64,000 nucleotides of DNA from Paractinoplanes brasiliensis (GTDB taxonomy: Bacteria > Actinomycetota > Actinomycetes > Mycobacteriales > Micromonosporaceae), in contig NZ_SNWR01000001.1 in the NCBI RefSeq assembly GCF_004362215.1, positions 6,554,001 to 6,618,000 on the forward strand, written 5' to 3'. The notes beneath the pieces were generated by a model that had not been told where the DNA came from, ran no database searches, and was given only the letters and a program-made list of their open reading frames with translations. Made by a program: the position numbers and the translations under genes. Of this stretch, positions 1 to 8,906 are shown piece after piece (position 1 is the stretch's first letter; each line of letters opens with the position of its first letter).

Positions 1-99
1 GCGGCGGCCGAGCTGGCCGGTCAGATCCGGGACAATCTGCAGCCGTCCCAGTGGCAGGCCGTCGTCCAGCGAGTCGGAGAGCTTCTGACCGAGGAGTAG
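1..99 (+). CDS. C-terminal fragment of an unknown protein
   Basis: The first 32 codons of the window stay open in frame 1 and end in TAG. The residues read AAELAGQIRDNLQPSQW and then VVQRVGELLTEE, an amphipathic, helix-rich tail. The body of the gene lies left of the window, so no family can be named. It converges on the glycoside hydrolase gene at 174, with an inverted repeat between them. Confidence 0.55.
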   Translation, partial: AAAELAGQIRDNLQPSQWQAVVQRVGELLTEE

Positions 100-105
100 A
101 CCGTT

Positions 106-163
106 CCCCGGCCGGGCGGTGCCGGGCGGGTGCCGGGCGGGTGCCGGCGGAGGCCGGCCGGGG
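106..163. terminator. Bidirectional terminator-like inverted repeat
   Basis: CCCCGGCCGG (106-115) is perfectly complementary to CCGGCCGGGG (154-163). The loop contains tandem copies of the 11-mer GCGGGTGCCGG. It lies between two convergent genes, where a shared terminator is expected. No U-tract is present, which is normal in high-GC actinomycetes. Confidence 0.55.
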
Positions 164-173
164 AGCGATGCGA

Positions 174-2201
174 TCAGCTGCTGGTGCAGACGTGGCCGTT
201 CAGGTCGAACACCTCGGGCAGCACGTTCGGGCCGCTGTAGCTGCCGACGAAGCCGACGTTGACCGTGGCCCCCGCCGCGAGGGCGTTGTCGCCGGTGACC
301 CGCACGGTTCGGCCGTCCGCGGTCCAGGTGGCGTTCCAGCCGCTGTTCAGGCTCTGCCAAGTGGTGGGCCACCCGAAGGTCAACGTCCAACTGGCCATCG
401 CGTTCGCCGTGTTGTTGGTGATGTCGATCGAGCCGACGTAACCGTTGCCCCAGTCGTTGGTGTCGCGGAACTTCACCGTGCAGGGCGCGTCGGCCGGCGT
501 CCCGGTCGTGAACGTCAGCGGGGGAGAAGCCACCGACGTGCGGCCGGACCCGTCACGGGCCACCACGTTCACCGTGTAACGCTTGCCCGGCTCCAGGTTG
601 CGTACGGTCAAGGAAGTTGACGTTGTCTCACCCAGCTGGGCGGCCACGCCGTCGACCTGGCGGAACACCTCGTACTTGAGCCCCGGGCCGGCGGACGGCC
701 ACGAGATCGTCGCCGTACGGTCGGTTGTCGTGGCGGTGGGGCGGGCCGGAGCCGGCAGGGCGGCGCCGCTGTCGAAGGGGCGAAGGGTGACCAGCGATAT
801 CGAGTACGGGGCAAGCGTCTGCGCGCCCGCTGTCCCCGTCCGCGCCGTGGTCAGCTCGTCGGCTCCGTTGGTGTAGGTGACCACAGTCGGCGCGCCCGCC
901 GCGGGGGTGAAGCCGTGGTACTTCAGGGCGACGGTCCGCTCGTTGTCCGGGTCCTTGTTGATCAGCAGGACGCTCAGGTCGCCGTTGGGGCGGCGGACGG
1001 CGTGGGTGCTGACCAGCGAGTCGTCGGCGCCGGTCCCGATGAAGCGGTCACCCGGGCGGGCGAAGGAGCCCATCAGCTTGAGCGCGTGGTACGGCGCGAA
1101 CGGCGTGTTCAGAGGCGGCTGGCAGACGGTGTTGTCGGCGTTGCAGTTGCCGCTGGAGAGCAGCCCGAAGTCGTTGTAGTCGGTCTGCCCGGCCACCGTC
1201 GACACCGTGCCGAGCCCGTTGTGCACGTTCCACCAGTGCACGGTGAACACGCCCTGGGCCAGCAACTCGCTGTAGACGTCGGCCAGGAACAGCGCGCCGG
1301 GCTGGGTGTTGCGGCCGATGTCGACATTCGTCTCGGTCATGCTGATCCGGATGCGGTCGGCGTTGTCCCCGGCGTACCGGGAGATCTGCTGCCGCAGCAG
1401 GAACATGGCGTCCTTGATGTGGCTGCTCTTCGTGAGTGTCTCGGCCGCCGAGGAGCCGCCGGGATACCAGTGCACGTCCACGAAGTCGATCACCGAACCG
1501 GCCCGGGTCAGCACTTCGGTGTTCCAGCTGCCTTCGTCGCCGGCGCCCACGATGCCGTCGGGCCAGTTGCCCGGCATCGTCAGCACGGCGCCGACCTTGA
1601 TGCTCGGGTCGACAGCCTTCATTGCCTGCGCGTACGCGACCACGTTGGCCGCGTATTCCTTCGGGCTCTTGTCGGCGTGGTCGTCGGCCTCCCACGCGGA
1701 GCCGTAGTGACCGTTGCCGTAGTTCTCGTTGCCGATGGTCCAGTACCGGGCGTTGTACTTCTTGGTCACGTTGGCGTAGCGAACCCAGTCGGCCGCCTCC
1801 TGTGCCGTGCCCGTGCCGTAGTTCGCGATGATCATCGGCTCGGCCCCGGTGCGCCGGGCCCCCGCCATGAAGGTGTCGAAGTCGGTGCCGGGCGCGACGT
1901 AGCCGCCGGGCGCGGTGTGGTCGCGCCAGTGGTAGATGTCGGCGTACGAGCCGCCCGGGTAGCGCAGCATCTGCACGCCGGCGTCCTTGAGCAGGTCGGA
2001 CACGGCGGGGGTGCCGAGCTGGGAGTCCCAGATGGCGTGGTTGACGCCGAGGGCGCCGGTCGCGACGGGGGCGAGCCCGGCCCGCACGTCGACGTCGACG
2101 CGTGTGGTGTCGGCGGCGACGGCGGCCGACGGTGGCGCGAGGGCGACGGCGGCGAGCAGGACGGTGCTCGCGAGGCCGCGCCGGAGCAAGGATCTGTTCA
2201 C
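174..2201 (-). CDS. Secreted clan GH-A glycoside hydrolase (GH51/GH39-like) with FnIII and CBM2
   Basis: Predicted extracellular plant-polymer hydrolase of 675 aa. A signal peptide (about residues 1-30, ending SAAVAA) precedes a TIM-barrel resembling alpha-L-arabinofuranosidase-like clan GH-A enzymes. The likely acid/base is E159 in TIGNEN and the likely nucleophile is E290 in SMTETN. An FnIII domain (about 475-560) and a C-terminal CBM2 cellulose-binding domain (about 570-675, with paired Cys) follow. The start is GTG at 2201, preceded by GGAGAG; longer in-frame starts would add a stretch unlike a signal peptide. A TTGACA/GACGAT promoter and a perfect CebR-type operator lie in the 77 nt upstream, predicting induction by cello-oligosaccharides. 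The exact GH family and substrate are uncertain. Confidence 0.85.
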   Translation of the reverse strand: MNRSLLRRGLASTVLLAAVALAPPSAAVAADTTRVDVDVRAGLAPVATGALGVNHAIWDSQLGTPAVSDLLKDAGVQMLRYPGGSYADIYHWRDHTAPGGYVAPGTDFDTFMAGARRTGAEPMIIANYGTGTAQEAADWVRYANVTKKYNARYWTIGNENYGNGHYGSAWEADDHADKSPKEYAANVVAYAQAMKAVDPSIKVGAVLTMPGNWPDGIVGAGDEGSWNTEVLTRAGSVIDFVDVHWYPGGSSAAETLTKSSHIKDAMFLLRQQISRYAGDNADRIRISMTETNVDIGRNTQPGALFLADVYSELLAQGVFTVHWWNVHNGLGTVSTVAGQTDYNDFGLLSSGNCNADNTVCQPPLNTPFAPYHALKLMGSFARPGDRFIGTGADDSLVSTHAVRRPNGDLSVLLINKDPDNERTVALKYHGFTPAAGAPTVVTYTNGADELTTARTGTAGAQTLAPYSISLVTLRPFDSGAALPAPARPTATTTDRTATISWPSAGPGLKYEVFRQVDGVAAQLGETTSTSLTVRNLEPGKRYTVNVVARDGSGRTSVASPPLTFTTGTPADAPCTVKFRDTNDWGNGYVGSIDITNNTANAMASWTLTFGWPTTWQSLNSGWNATWTADGRTVRVTGDNALAAGATVNVGFVGSYSGPNVLPEVFDLNGHVCTSS

Positions 2202-2226
2202 AGGTCTCTCCGCAGAGGTGAACGAA

Positions 2227-2240
2227 TGGGAGCGCTCCCA
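2227..2240. promoter_or_regulatory. CebR-type LacI-family operator with promoter
   Basis: The perfect 14-bp palindrome TGGGAGCGCTCCCA matches the known binding site of CebR, the cellobiose/cello-oligosaccharide-responsive repressor of streptomycetes. On the minus strand, TTGACA (2264-2269) and GACGAT (2240-2245) are spaced 18 bp apart, and the operator begins at the last -10 base. This placement would block transcription of the downstream CBM2 hydrolase. The same site occurs at 33547 and 34500. Confidence 0.85.
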
Positions 2241-2278
2241 TCGTCGAGGTGCGGAGTGACGTCTGTCAATGAATGTTT

Positions 2279-4741
2279 TCAGGAACCGTGCAGCACGAAA
2301 CCCGCCCAGAAGTACGGGTCGGCAAACCCTCTTCCCGTACGCAACCAGCGCCGGCTTCGCTGCAACGCCAGCGCGACATCCTCCGGCTCCCCGCGCCGGC
2401 GCATCGCGGCCAGCTCCCGATAGAAGCACCCGGCGAACAGCGCGGTGACCCGGTCGTGCACCGGCCACAACGTGCTCACTACGGCCGCCGCCCCCGCGGT
2501 GAGCAGCGCGAACGGCAGCCCGATGGCATCGTCCGACAACCCCCGCAGGTCGGCCTGCCCGGTCTGGCAGGCGCTCAGGAACACCAGGCGCGCCCCGAGC
2601 GGCGGCAGCGCCCGCAGATCGTCGAGCGTGACGTCACCGCCGGTCAGCAGGAGCCGCATCGACGCGAACTCGGTCCAGTCGTTGGACCCGTGACAGGCCA
2701 GGTGCGCGTACCGGCATCCGGGCAGTTCCCGCAGCAGCGCCTCCTTGGTCGCCTCGTCCGCGAGCAGCACCCGCGCCCGGCCCCCGAACGAGCCTTCCAC
2801 CTCGGCCGCCTCGGCACGGGTGCCCGGCAGCGGGGACGCGTCACCCCGTACGGGATCAGCGAAGATCACGGCCGAGCCCGGCCCGGCGTTCCTCGCGCGC
2901 TGCCGGCTCAGCTCGGCCATCGCCGCCGACGGGGCCAGCGACAGCACGATCACATCACCGAGCGGCCCCGGCGCACCGGTCGCGGGGTCCACGACCTCGG
3001 CTGCCGCCCACGGATACAGCGTCGCCGGACCGGTGGGCACGATGGTCAGCCGGTCCTCGCCGTCGCGCAGCAGCGTGTCCACGACCGGTTGCAGCATCCG
3101 CCCCAGCGGTCCGGCGATCCGGCGTACGGCGTCGGTCGGCTCCAGGTCCTCCTGCTGCGCCGAGACCAGCCCCTGCCCCGGGTCGGCCAGGTGGTGGAAC
3201 ATCGCGAAGACCGCGGCCGAGGTGAGTTCGTTCTCGAAGACGTCGAGCCTGTCCCCGCGAAGCAGGAGCACGGCCGAACCGAAAGGCACCGAGACCGCGT
3301 ACGCGAGAGGGAAGCTCACCGTGATCGGGACGGGACCGGGACCGAAGCCGCGCATCCGGGTGCGCTCCAGCAGCTCGGCCGCCGCGCGGGCCGCACCGCA
3401 CCGGACCAGCGCGTATGCGGCGTACCGGGCCAGCGCCGGCCGGGCCGCCAGCAACCGCAGACGCTCCTCGCTGCTACCCGCCCGGCTCAACATCAGCTCC
3501 TGGATCGTCAGGCATTCCTCGTACGCGTCCCGCGCCTGCGGCCAGCGGCCCAGTTCGGCGTGTACCGCCGCCAGCAGCTGGGTGATCTCGAGCGCGGGCC
3601 CCGGCGTGATCCGAGGGTCGACCAGCCCGCACAGGCGCTGCAGGGTGCGGACCGTCCGCTCGGAACTGCCGTGCAGCCGGTCGGTGGCCCGCGCGACGCT
3701 TTCCGCGAGCGGCCCCCGCCGTACGGCATCGGCGGTTGTCAGACCCGCCTCGGCAGCGGCCACCGCCTCCAGCAGCAGCGCCTCCTCCTCGCCGGACGGG
3801 GGCCCACGGAACACCTCCCGCAGTTCCAGCGCCGGACCGGGCAGCCCGAACGCGGCCGGGTTGACGTCCATGAGCCGCAGGATCCGCAGGTCGGCCGGGT
3901 CACCGAACACCGTGGCCAACGTCTGCCCTTGACGGCCGGTCCGCACCTCGGCGGCCAGATCGAGCAGCGTCCGGCAATAATCCTCGCGCGCCGACTCCAG
4001 CAGCGGAAGGACCAGCCGGTACGTCTCCACGGCCTCACCCAGCGTCCGCGCGTTCCCGTCGACGCGCGTGAGGGCGAGCGCCAGGTTGGCCGCGGTGAAC
4101 GCCCAGCCCACCGGGTCCTGCTCGATCGGCCGCAGCGGCAGCGCCTCCCGGCACAACTCGACGGCGAGTTCCGGTTTCCCCAGCCGCAACGAGACCACAG
4201 CCAGGTTGGTCGCACTTTGCGCGCGCAGGCTGTCGTCCCCGGACCACCGGTGATACTCCAGCGCCTCAGCGATCAGCTCCTCGGCCTCCTCGAGCCCTTC
4301 CCGCGTCCCCTGCAGGGCGATCGCCAGGTTCTCGGACGCCGCCAGCTGCCCCTCGACGTCCCCGAGCTCGATCCACAGCCGCCGGCTGAGCCGCAGACAC
4401 TCCACAGCCCAAGCCTGCTGCCCCTCAACCCCGCCGGCGCTGCCCGCCGCACCCTCAGCCGTGCCGCTCCGCGCCTCGCTCCCAGCGATGCCGGCCCCCG
4501 CCTCGCCCTCAGCCGCGCCGCCCTCAGCCGCGCTGCTTCCGGCTGCTCGCCGATGCGCCACCGAGCCGATGTTGAACAACGCCGCCGCCCGGGCCGCCGT
4601 CAGCCCACCCTCTTCCAGCAGCCCAAGCGCCTCCCGCGCCACGGCATCCCACCGCCGCGGCGAAGCGTCGAGGTTCTCACTCAACCACCGGACCAGCCGA
4701 AGCCCCTCTTCCCCAGCAACCAACCGCTCTCGCCCACCCAC
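2279..4741 (-). CDS. CHAT-domain caspase-like protease with N-terminal TPR-like repeats
   Basis: Protein of 820 aa. The first ~550 residues are helical, TPR-like repeats rich in Ala and Leu. The C-terminal ~250 residues form a CHAT domain (PF12770) with the catalytic dyad His684 (LACHGS) and Cys725 (LSACQTG) intact. CHAT proteases of the caspase/separase clan act as effectors in several bacterial defence and cell-death systems; in Craspase a TPR-CHAT protein is activated by target RNA. The gene lies 53 nt downstream of a TIR-like gene on the same strand, suggesting co-expression. The start is my choice: GTG at 4741 follows a GGGGGC stretch, and the frame stays open further upstream into the TIR-like gene. 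The cleaved substrate cannot be read from the sequence. Confidence 0.85.
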   Translation of the reverse strand: MGGRERLVAGEEGLRLVRWLSENLDASPRRWDAVAREALGLLEEGGLTAARAAALFNIGSVAHRRAAGSSAAEGGAAEGEAGAGIAGSEARSGTAEGAAGSAGGVEGQQAWAVECLRLSRRLWIELGDVEGQLAASENLAIALQGTREGLEEAEELIAEALEYHRWSGDDSLRAQSATNLAVVSLRLGKPELAVELCREALPLRPIEQDPVGWAFTAANLALALTRVDGNARTLGEAVETYRLVLPLLESAREDYCRTLLDLAAEVRTGRQGQTLATVFGDPADLRILRLMDVNPAAFGLPGPALELREVFRGPPSGEEEALLLEAVAAAEAGLTTADAVRRGPLAESVARATDRLHGSSERTVRTLQRLCGLVDPRITPGPALEITQLLAAVHAELGRWPQARDAYEECLTIQELMLSRAGSSEERLRLLAARPALARYAAYALVRCGAARAAAELLERTRMRGFGPGPVPITVSFPLAYAVSVPFGSAVLLLRGDRLDVFENELTSAAVFAMFHHLADPGQGLVSAQQEDLEPTDAVRRIAGPLGRMLQPVVDTLLRDGEDRLTIVPTGPATLYPWAAAEVVDPATGAPGPLGDVIVLSLAPSAAMAELSRQRARNAGPGSAVIFADPVRGDASPLPGTRAEAAEVEGSFGGRARVLLADEATKEALLRELPGCRYAHLACHGSNDWTEFASMRLLLTGGDVTLDDLRALPPLGARLVFLSACQTGQADLRGLSDDAIGLPFALLTAGAAAVVSTLWPVHDRVTALFAGCFYRELAAMRRRGEPEDVALALQRSRRWLRTGRGFADPYFWAGFVLHGS

Positions 4742-4794
4742 AAGCCGCCCCCATTCGCCACCGTCAATTACTGACGGACAGGCGATGGGGAGAA

Positions 4795-5337
4795 TCAGAA
4801 CCTGCGGGTATAGGCGGCCAGGTTCTGGAAGCGGGTCACGTCGAGCCAGTCGCTGCCCGTGGTGTCGACCGCGCACCCCGCGTCGCGCAGGCGGCCGGCG
4901 ATCTTGTTCAGGCTTTCCGGGGTGCCGTTGAAGTGCACGACGTTGAGGCCGGCCATGTCCGAGGCGGGACGCAGCCGGCCGATCTCGATGATGACCGTGC
5001 GCTCGGGCTGCAGCGCCAGCGCCATCCCCGCTTCGATCAGCACGTTCGGCCGGGGCTGGCCGGTGGCCGACGTCTCGTACGCGGGTTCGTCCGTGCCCTG
5101 CAACGACGGGTGCAGGTAGGCGCCGTCGTCCGGGGTCATCAGCACGACGGCGGCCTGGTTGGTGGCGAAGCCCTCGCGCAGGATCTCACCCATGTACGGG
5201 GTCGGTCTGCCCGTACGGCGGCGCACCTCTTCCCAGTCGAGCGGCCGCAGGTCGAGGGCTTGCAGGAACGCCCACAGCGCCTTCCTCGCCTGGTCGTCAC
5301 GGCCGTGGACAACGAATACGTCGCGTGCGTCCGGCAT
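4795..5337 (-). CDS. Stand-alone TIR-like nucleotide-binding protein (PF10137, CAP12/PCTIR type)
   Basis: A 180-aa protein opening with VFVVHGRDDQAR, then VVLMTPDDGAY and PRPNVLIEAGMAL. These are the three conserved blocks of the TIR-like domain found in cyclic-nucleotide-activated NADase effectors; E102 in NVLIEAG occupies the catalytic Glu position. No STING, SAVED or cyclic-nucleotide sensor domain is fused. The C-terminal 50 residues are a short helical tail. The gene follows an aldo/keto reductase by 23 nt and precedes the CHAT-TPR gene by 53 nt. That pairing suggests a two-component sensor/effector unit, which is inference. NADase activity versus simple nucleotide binding is unresolved. 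Confidence 0.82.
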   Translation of the reverse strand: MPDARDVFVVHGRDDQARKALWAFLQALDLRPLDWEEVRRRTGRPTPYMGEILREGFATNQAAVVLMTPDDGAYLHPSLQGTDEPAYETSATGQPRPNVLIEAGMALALQPERTVIIEIGRLRPASDMAGLNVVHFNGTPESLNKIAGRLRDAGCAVDTTGSDWLDVTRFQNLAAYTRRF

Positions 5338-5360
5338 GCGCCGATCGTAGTCAGCCGGTG

Positions 5361-6332
5361 TCAGTACCCGGACGGCAGCCGGGGCGTGTAGTGCTCCTCG
5401 AGCGCGGTCAGCTCGTCATCGGTGAGCTCGATGTCGAGGGCGGCCACGGCGTCGCTCAGGTGGTGCGACTTGGTCGGGCCGACGATCGGCGCGTCGACGA
5501 CCGGGTTGTGCAGCACCCACGCCAGGGCGATCTGCGCCATCGGCACGCCGCGGGCCTCGGCGACCCGGCGTACGGCGTCGACGATCGGCCGGTTCTCGTC
5601 GCCGTCGTACCGTGCCTGCAACGGGTCGACCTTGGCCCGCTGGGAGCCCTGCTCGTCCCACGGGCGCGCGAGGCGGCCCTTCGCCAGGGGGCTCCACGGC
5701 ACCGACCCGACGCCCTGATCGGCCAGCAGCCCGAACATCTCGCGTTCCTCCTCGCGCTGCACCAGGCTGTACTGATTCTGCATGCTGATGAACCTGGTCC
5801 AGCCGCCCAGGTCGGCCGCGTGCTGCAGCTTGGCGAACTGCCAGGCCCACATCGAGGACGCGCCGAGGTAGCGCACCTTGCCCGCCCGTACGACGTCGTG
5901 CAGCGCCTCCATCGTCTCCTCGACCGGCGTTTCCGGGTCGAACCGGTGGATCTGGTAGAGGTCGAGGTAGTCGGTGCCGAGGCGGGCCAGCGAGTTGTCG
6001 ACCTGTTCGAGGATCGCCCGGCGGGACAGGCCGCGTCCTCCCGGCCCCTCGCTCATCGGGAAGAACACCTTGCTCGCCAGCACGATCGACTCGCGGTCGG
6101 TGTATTTGCGGATGGCCCGGCCGACCACCTCCTCCGAGGTGCCGTCGCTGTAGACGTTGGCGGTGTCCCAGAAGGTGATGCCCAGTTCGAGGGCCTGCCG
6201 GAAGACGGGCTCGGCGGCGGCGTCGTCGAGCGTCCACTGATTGCTGCCGCGGTCGGGCTCCCCGAAGCTCATGCACCCCAGCGCGATGCGGCTGACCCTC
6301 AGACCCGAATTCCCCAGACGCGTGTACTCCAT
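5361..6332 (-). CDS. Aldo/keto reductase
   Basis: A 323-aa cytosolic NADPH-dependent oxidoreductase of the AKR superfamily. It begins MEYTRLGNSGLRVSRIALG, the classic N-terminus. The catalytic tetrad is visible: Asp and Tyr in DTANVYSDG, Lys in VLASKVF and His in YQIHRFDP. The C-terminal cofactor-binding segment PIVGPTKSHHLSDA is also present. Length matches the AKR11-14-like group that reduces aldehydes and ketones. It is the first gene of a same-strand run with the TIR-like and CHAT genes, but housekeeping AKRs often sit beside unrelated genes. Its true substrate is unknown. Confidence 0.9.
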   Translation of the reverse strand: MEYTRLGNSGLRVSRIALGCMSFGEPDRGSNQWTLDDAAAEPVFRQALELGITFWDTANVYSDGTSEEVVGRAIRKYTDRESIVLASKVFFPMSEGPGGRGLSRRAILEQVDNSLARLGTDYLDLYQIHRFDPETPVEETMEALHDVVRAGKVRYLGASSMWAWQFAKLQHAADLGGWTRFISMQNQYSLVQREEEREMFGLLADQGVGSVPWSPLAKGRLARPWDEQGSQRAKVDPLQARYDGDENRPIVDAVRRVAEARGVPMAQIALAWVLHNPVVDAPIVGPTKSHHLSDAVAALDIELTDDELTALEEHYTPRLPSGY

Positions 6333-6392
6333 CCGCCCAACCTATGCCGGTGAGACCCCGTACGCATGGCCCCCGCGGCCGCTGGGTAGTCG

Positions 6393-6626
6393 ATGCTCAT
6401 GACCGACGAGACCGAAGGCGCCTGGCGCGACGAGAGCAAACTGCCGTTGTCCGAGCTCACCCGTGCGATGGCGAGCAACTCGCAGGACGGGCAGGTCGAC
6501 GATCTGACCGGCGAGGACGCAGGCGCCGAACAGGCGTACGGGGACGGCTCCGCGACGGACGAGACCCGTGGCCTGCGCCCCTCACCCGACGGAACGACCC
6601 CGGCCGGGTGGAGCGGGCCGAACTGA
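6393..6626 (+). CDS. Small acidic hypothetical protein
   Basis: A 77-aa reading frame with actinobacterial codon bias, rich in Asp, Glu, Gly and Ser and predicted disordered. It has no signal peptide or recognisable domain. ATG at 6393 or 6399 could start it; neither has a strong ribosome-binding site. Its composition resembles the small acidic protein at 51274-51528. It lies divergent from the aldo/keto reductase and upstream of glgX. Function unknown. Confidence 0.45.
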   Translation: MLMTDETEGAWRDESKLPLSELTRAMASNSQDGQVDDLTGEDAGAEQAYGDGSATDETRGLRPSPDGTTPAGWSGPN

Positions 6627-6720
6627 CCGTACGAGTGGTCTGCGCCTCGGTGCCGGTGGATCGGGCCGGAAGTGGGTACACGCGCTTCTCCATGTTCGCG
6701 AGAGAGACGAGTCGTCACCC

Positions 6721-8824
6721 ATGAAGATCTGGCCCGGTTCGCCGTACCCGCTGGGCGCGTCCTACGACGGCGGCGGCACCAACTTCGCCCTGTTCTCGGA
6801 GGTCGCCGAACGGGTCGAGCTGTGCCTGTTCGACGACGACGGCACCGAGACCCGCATCGACCTGCCGAGCGTGAGGCGATGGTGTGGCACGGCTACCTGC
6901 CCCGCATCGTGCCCGGCCAGCGCTACGGCTACCGGGTGCACGGTCCGTACGACCCGTCCCAGGGGCTGCGCTGCAACCCCGGCAAACTGCTGCTCGACCC
7001 GTACGCCAAGGCGATCGACGGTCACTACGAGTGGAACGAGGCCCTCTTCTCGTACCGGTTCGACGACCACGCCGCGTACAACGACGAGGACTCCGCCCCG
7101 TACGCGATGAAGTCGGTGGTCATCAACCCGTTCTTCGACTGGGGCAACGACCGGCCGCTGCACATCCCGTTCCACCAGACCGTGATCTACGAGGCGCACG
7201 TCAAGGGCATGACCGCGCAGAACCCCAAGGTCCCCGAGGACGTACGGGGGACCTACTCCGGCCTGGCCCACCCGGCAATGATCAAGCACTTCAAGGAGCT
7301 GGGGGTGACCGCGGTCGAGCTGATGCCGGTTCACCAGTTCGTGCACGACAGCAACCTGGTCGAGCGCGGCCTGCGCAACTACTGGGGGTACAACACCATC
7401 GGCTTCTTCGCGCCGCACAACGACTACGCCTCGTTCGGCGGGCACGGCGGGCAGGTGCAGGAGTTCAAGTCGATGGTCAAGGCCCTGCACCAGGCCGGCA
7501 TCGAGGTCATCCTGGACGTTGTCTACAACCACACCGCCGAGGGCAATCATCTCGGGCCGACGCTGTCGTTCCGCGGCATCGACAACCCGGCGTACTACCG
7601 GCTGGTGGATGACGACAAGCAGTACTACTACGACACCACCGGCACCGGGAACAGCCTCAACGTACGCCACCACGAGTCCTTGCGGCTCATCATGGACTCG
7701 CTGCGCTACTGGGTCACCGAGATGCACGTCGACGGTTTCCGGTTCGACCTGGCCGCCTCCCTGGCCCGCGACTTCCACGAGGTCAACCGGCTCGCGGCCT
7801 TCTTCGACCTGGTCAACCAGGACCCGATCGTCTCGCAGGTCAAGCTGATCGCCGAGCCGTGGGACGTCGGCGACGGCGGCTACCAGGTGGGCGGGTTCCC
7901 GCCGCTGTGGACCGAGTGGAACGGCAAGTACCGCGACAGCGTGCGCGACTTCTGGCGGGGCGAGCCGATCGGCCTGGGGGAGTTCGCCTCCCGGTTCGCG
8001 GGCAGCTCCGACCTGTACGAGATCGACGGCCGCCGCCCCATCGCCTCGATCAACTTCGTCACCGCGCACGACGGCTTCACGCTCGAGGACCTGGTCTCCT
8101 ACAACGAGAAGCACAACGACGCCAACGGCGAGGACAACCGCGACGGCGAGAGCCACAACCGCTCATGGAACTGCGGCGTCGAGGGCCCGACCGACGACGC
8201 CGCCGTCATCGCGCTGCGCGAACGGCAGAAGCGCAACTTCCTTGCCACGCTGCTGCTGTCGCAGGGCGTGCCGATGATCGCGCACGGTGACGAGCTGGGA
8301 CGCACCCAGGGCGGCAACAACAACGTGTACGCGCAGGACAGCGAGATCAGCTGGGTCGACTGGGCCGAGGCGCGCCACCACGACGTGACGACGGTGTTCA
8401 CCCGCCGGGTGACCAAACTGCGGGCCGACCACCCGATCTTCCGCCGGCGCCGCTTCTTCACCGGCGAGCCGGTCGGGGAGTCGGGTCTGCCCGGCATCGC
8501 CTGGCTGCGCCACGACGGCAGCCCGATGCGGGAACAGGACTGGGCGCCCGGCGCGGCCCGCACGCTGGCGGTGTTCCTCAACGGCAACGGCATCTACGAG
8601 GCCGACGCGCTGGGCGAACGCATCGTCGACGACTCGTTCCTGCTGCTGTTCAACGCCGCACCGGAGGAGGTCGAGTTCACCCTGCCCGGCCAGGCCTACG
8701 GCAACGCGTGGGAGGTCGCCCTCGACACCGCCGACCCGCTGCTCGCCAAGGCGGGCACGGTCAAGGCCCAGGAGGGGTACGCCTGCCCCCGCACGCCATG
8801 CTCGTGCTGCGCTGCCAGTACTGA
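6721..8824 (+). pseudogene. glgX: Glycogen debranching enzyme GlgX, interrupted by two frameshifts
   Basis: About 700 codons encode a GH13 isoamylase/GlgX that removes alpha-1,6 branches from phosphorylase-limited glycogen. All four GH13 regions are present: DVVYNHTAEGN, DGFRFDLAASL, LIAEPWD and FVTAHDGFTL. The N-terminus (MKIWPGSPYPLG) is in one frame. At about 6867 it must shift to read EREAMVWHGYLP, and at about 8782 it must shift again to reach the expected end PPHAMLVLRCQY and TGA at 8822-8824. Both shifts fit loss of a single base in a short G or C run. Either the gene is inactive or the assembly has two homopolymer errors. A strong hairpin follows. Confidence 0.85.
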
Positions 8825-8831
8825 TCGGCGA

Positions 8832-8868
8832 ACGGCGGCCGGCCGGTGTGCACCCGGCCGGCCGCCGT
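8832..8868. terminator. Strong hairpin terminator after glgX
   Basis: A 15-bp perfect inverted repeat, ACGGCGGCCGGCCGG at 8832-8846 and its complement at 8854-8868, encloses a 7-nt loop. It starts 8 nt after the restored glgX stop, which supports the frame-corrected 3' end. Confidence 0.8.
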
Positions 8869-8906
8869 GGCGCCAGAAGTGGGTGCCGTCCCCTACGATC
8901 GGGCCC

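Noticed and set aside
2279..4741. CHAT-TPR protein as part of a Craspase (type III-E) system
   Set aside because: No gRAMP/Cas7-11, Cas1 or CRISPR array in the vicinity; only the protease class is shared.
2273..4774. 833-codon plus-strand frame opposite the CHAT gene
   Set aside because: Stop-free antisense frames are routine at this GC content; composition is Arg/Pro/Gln-rich with no motif, while the minus strand encodes an intact CHAT protein.
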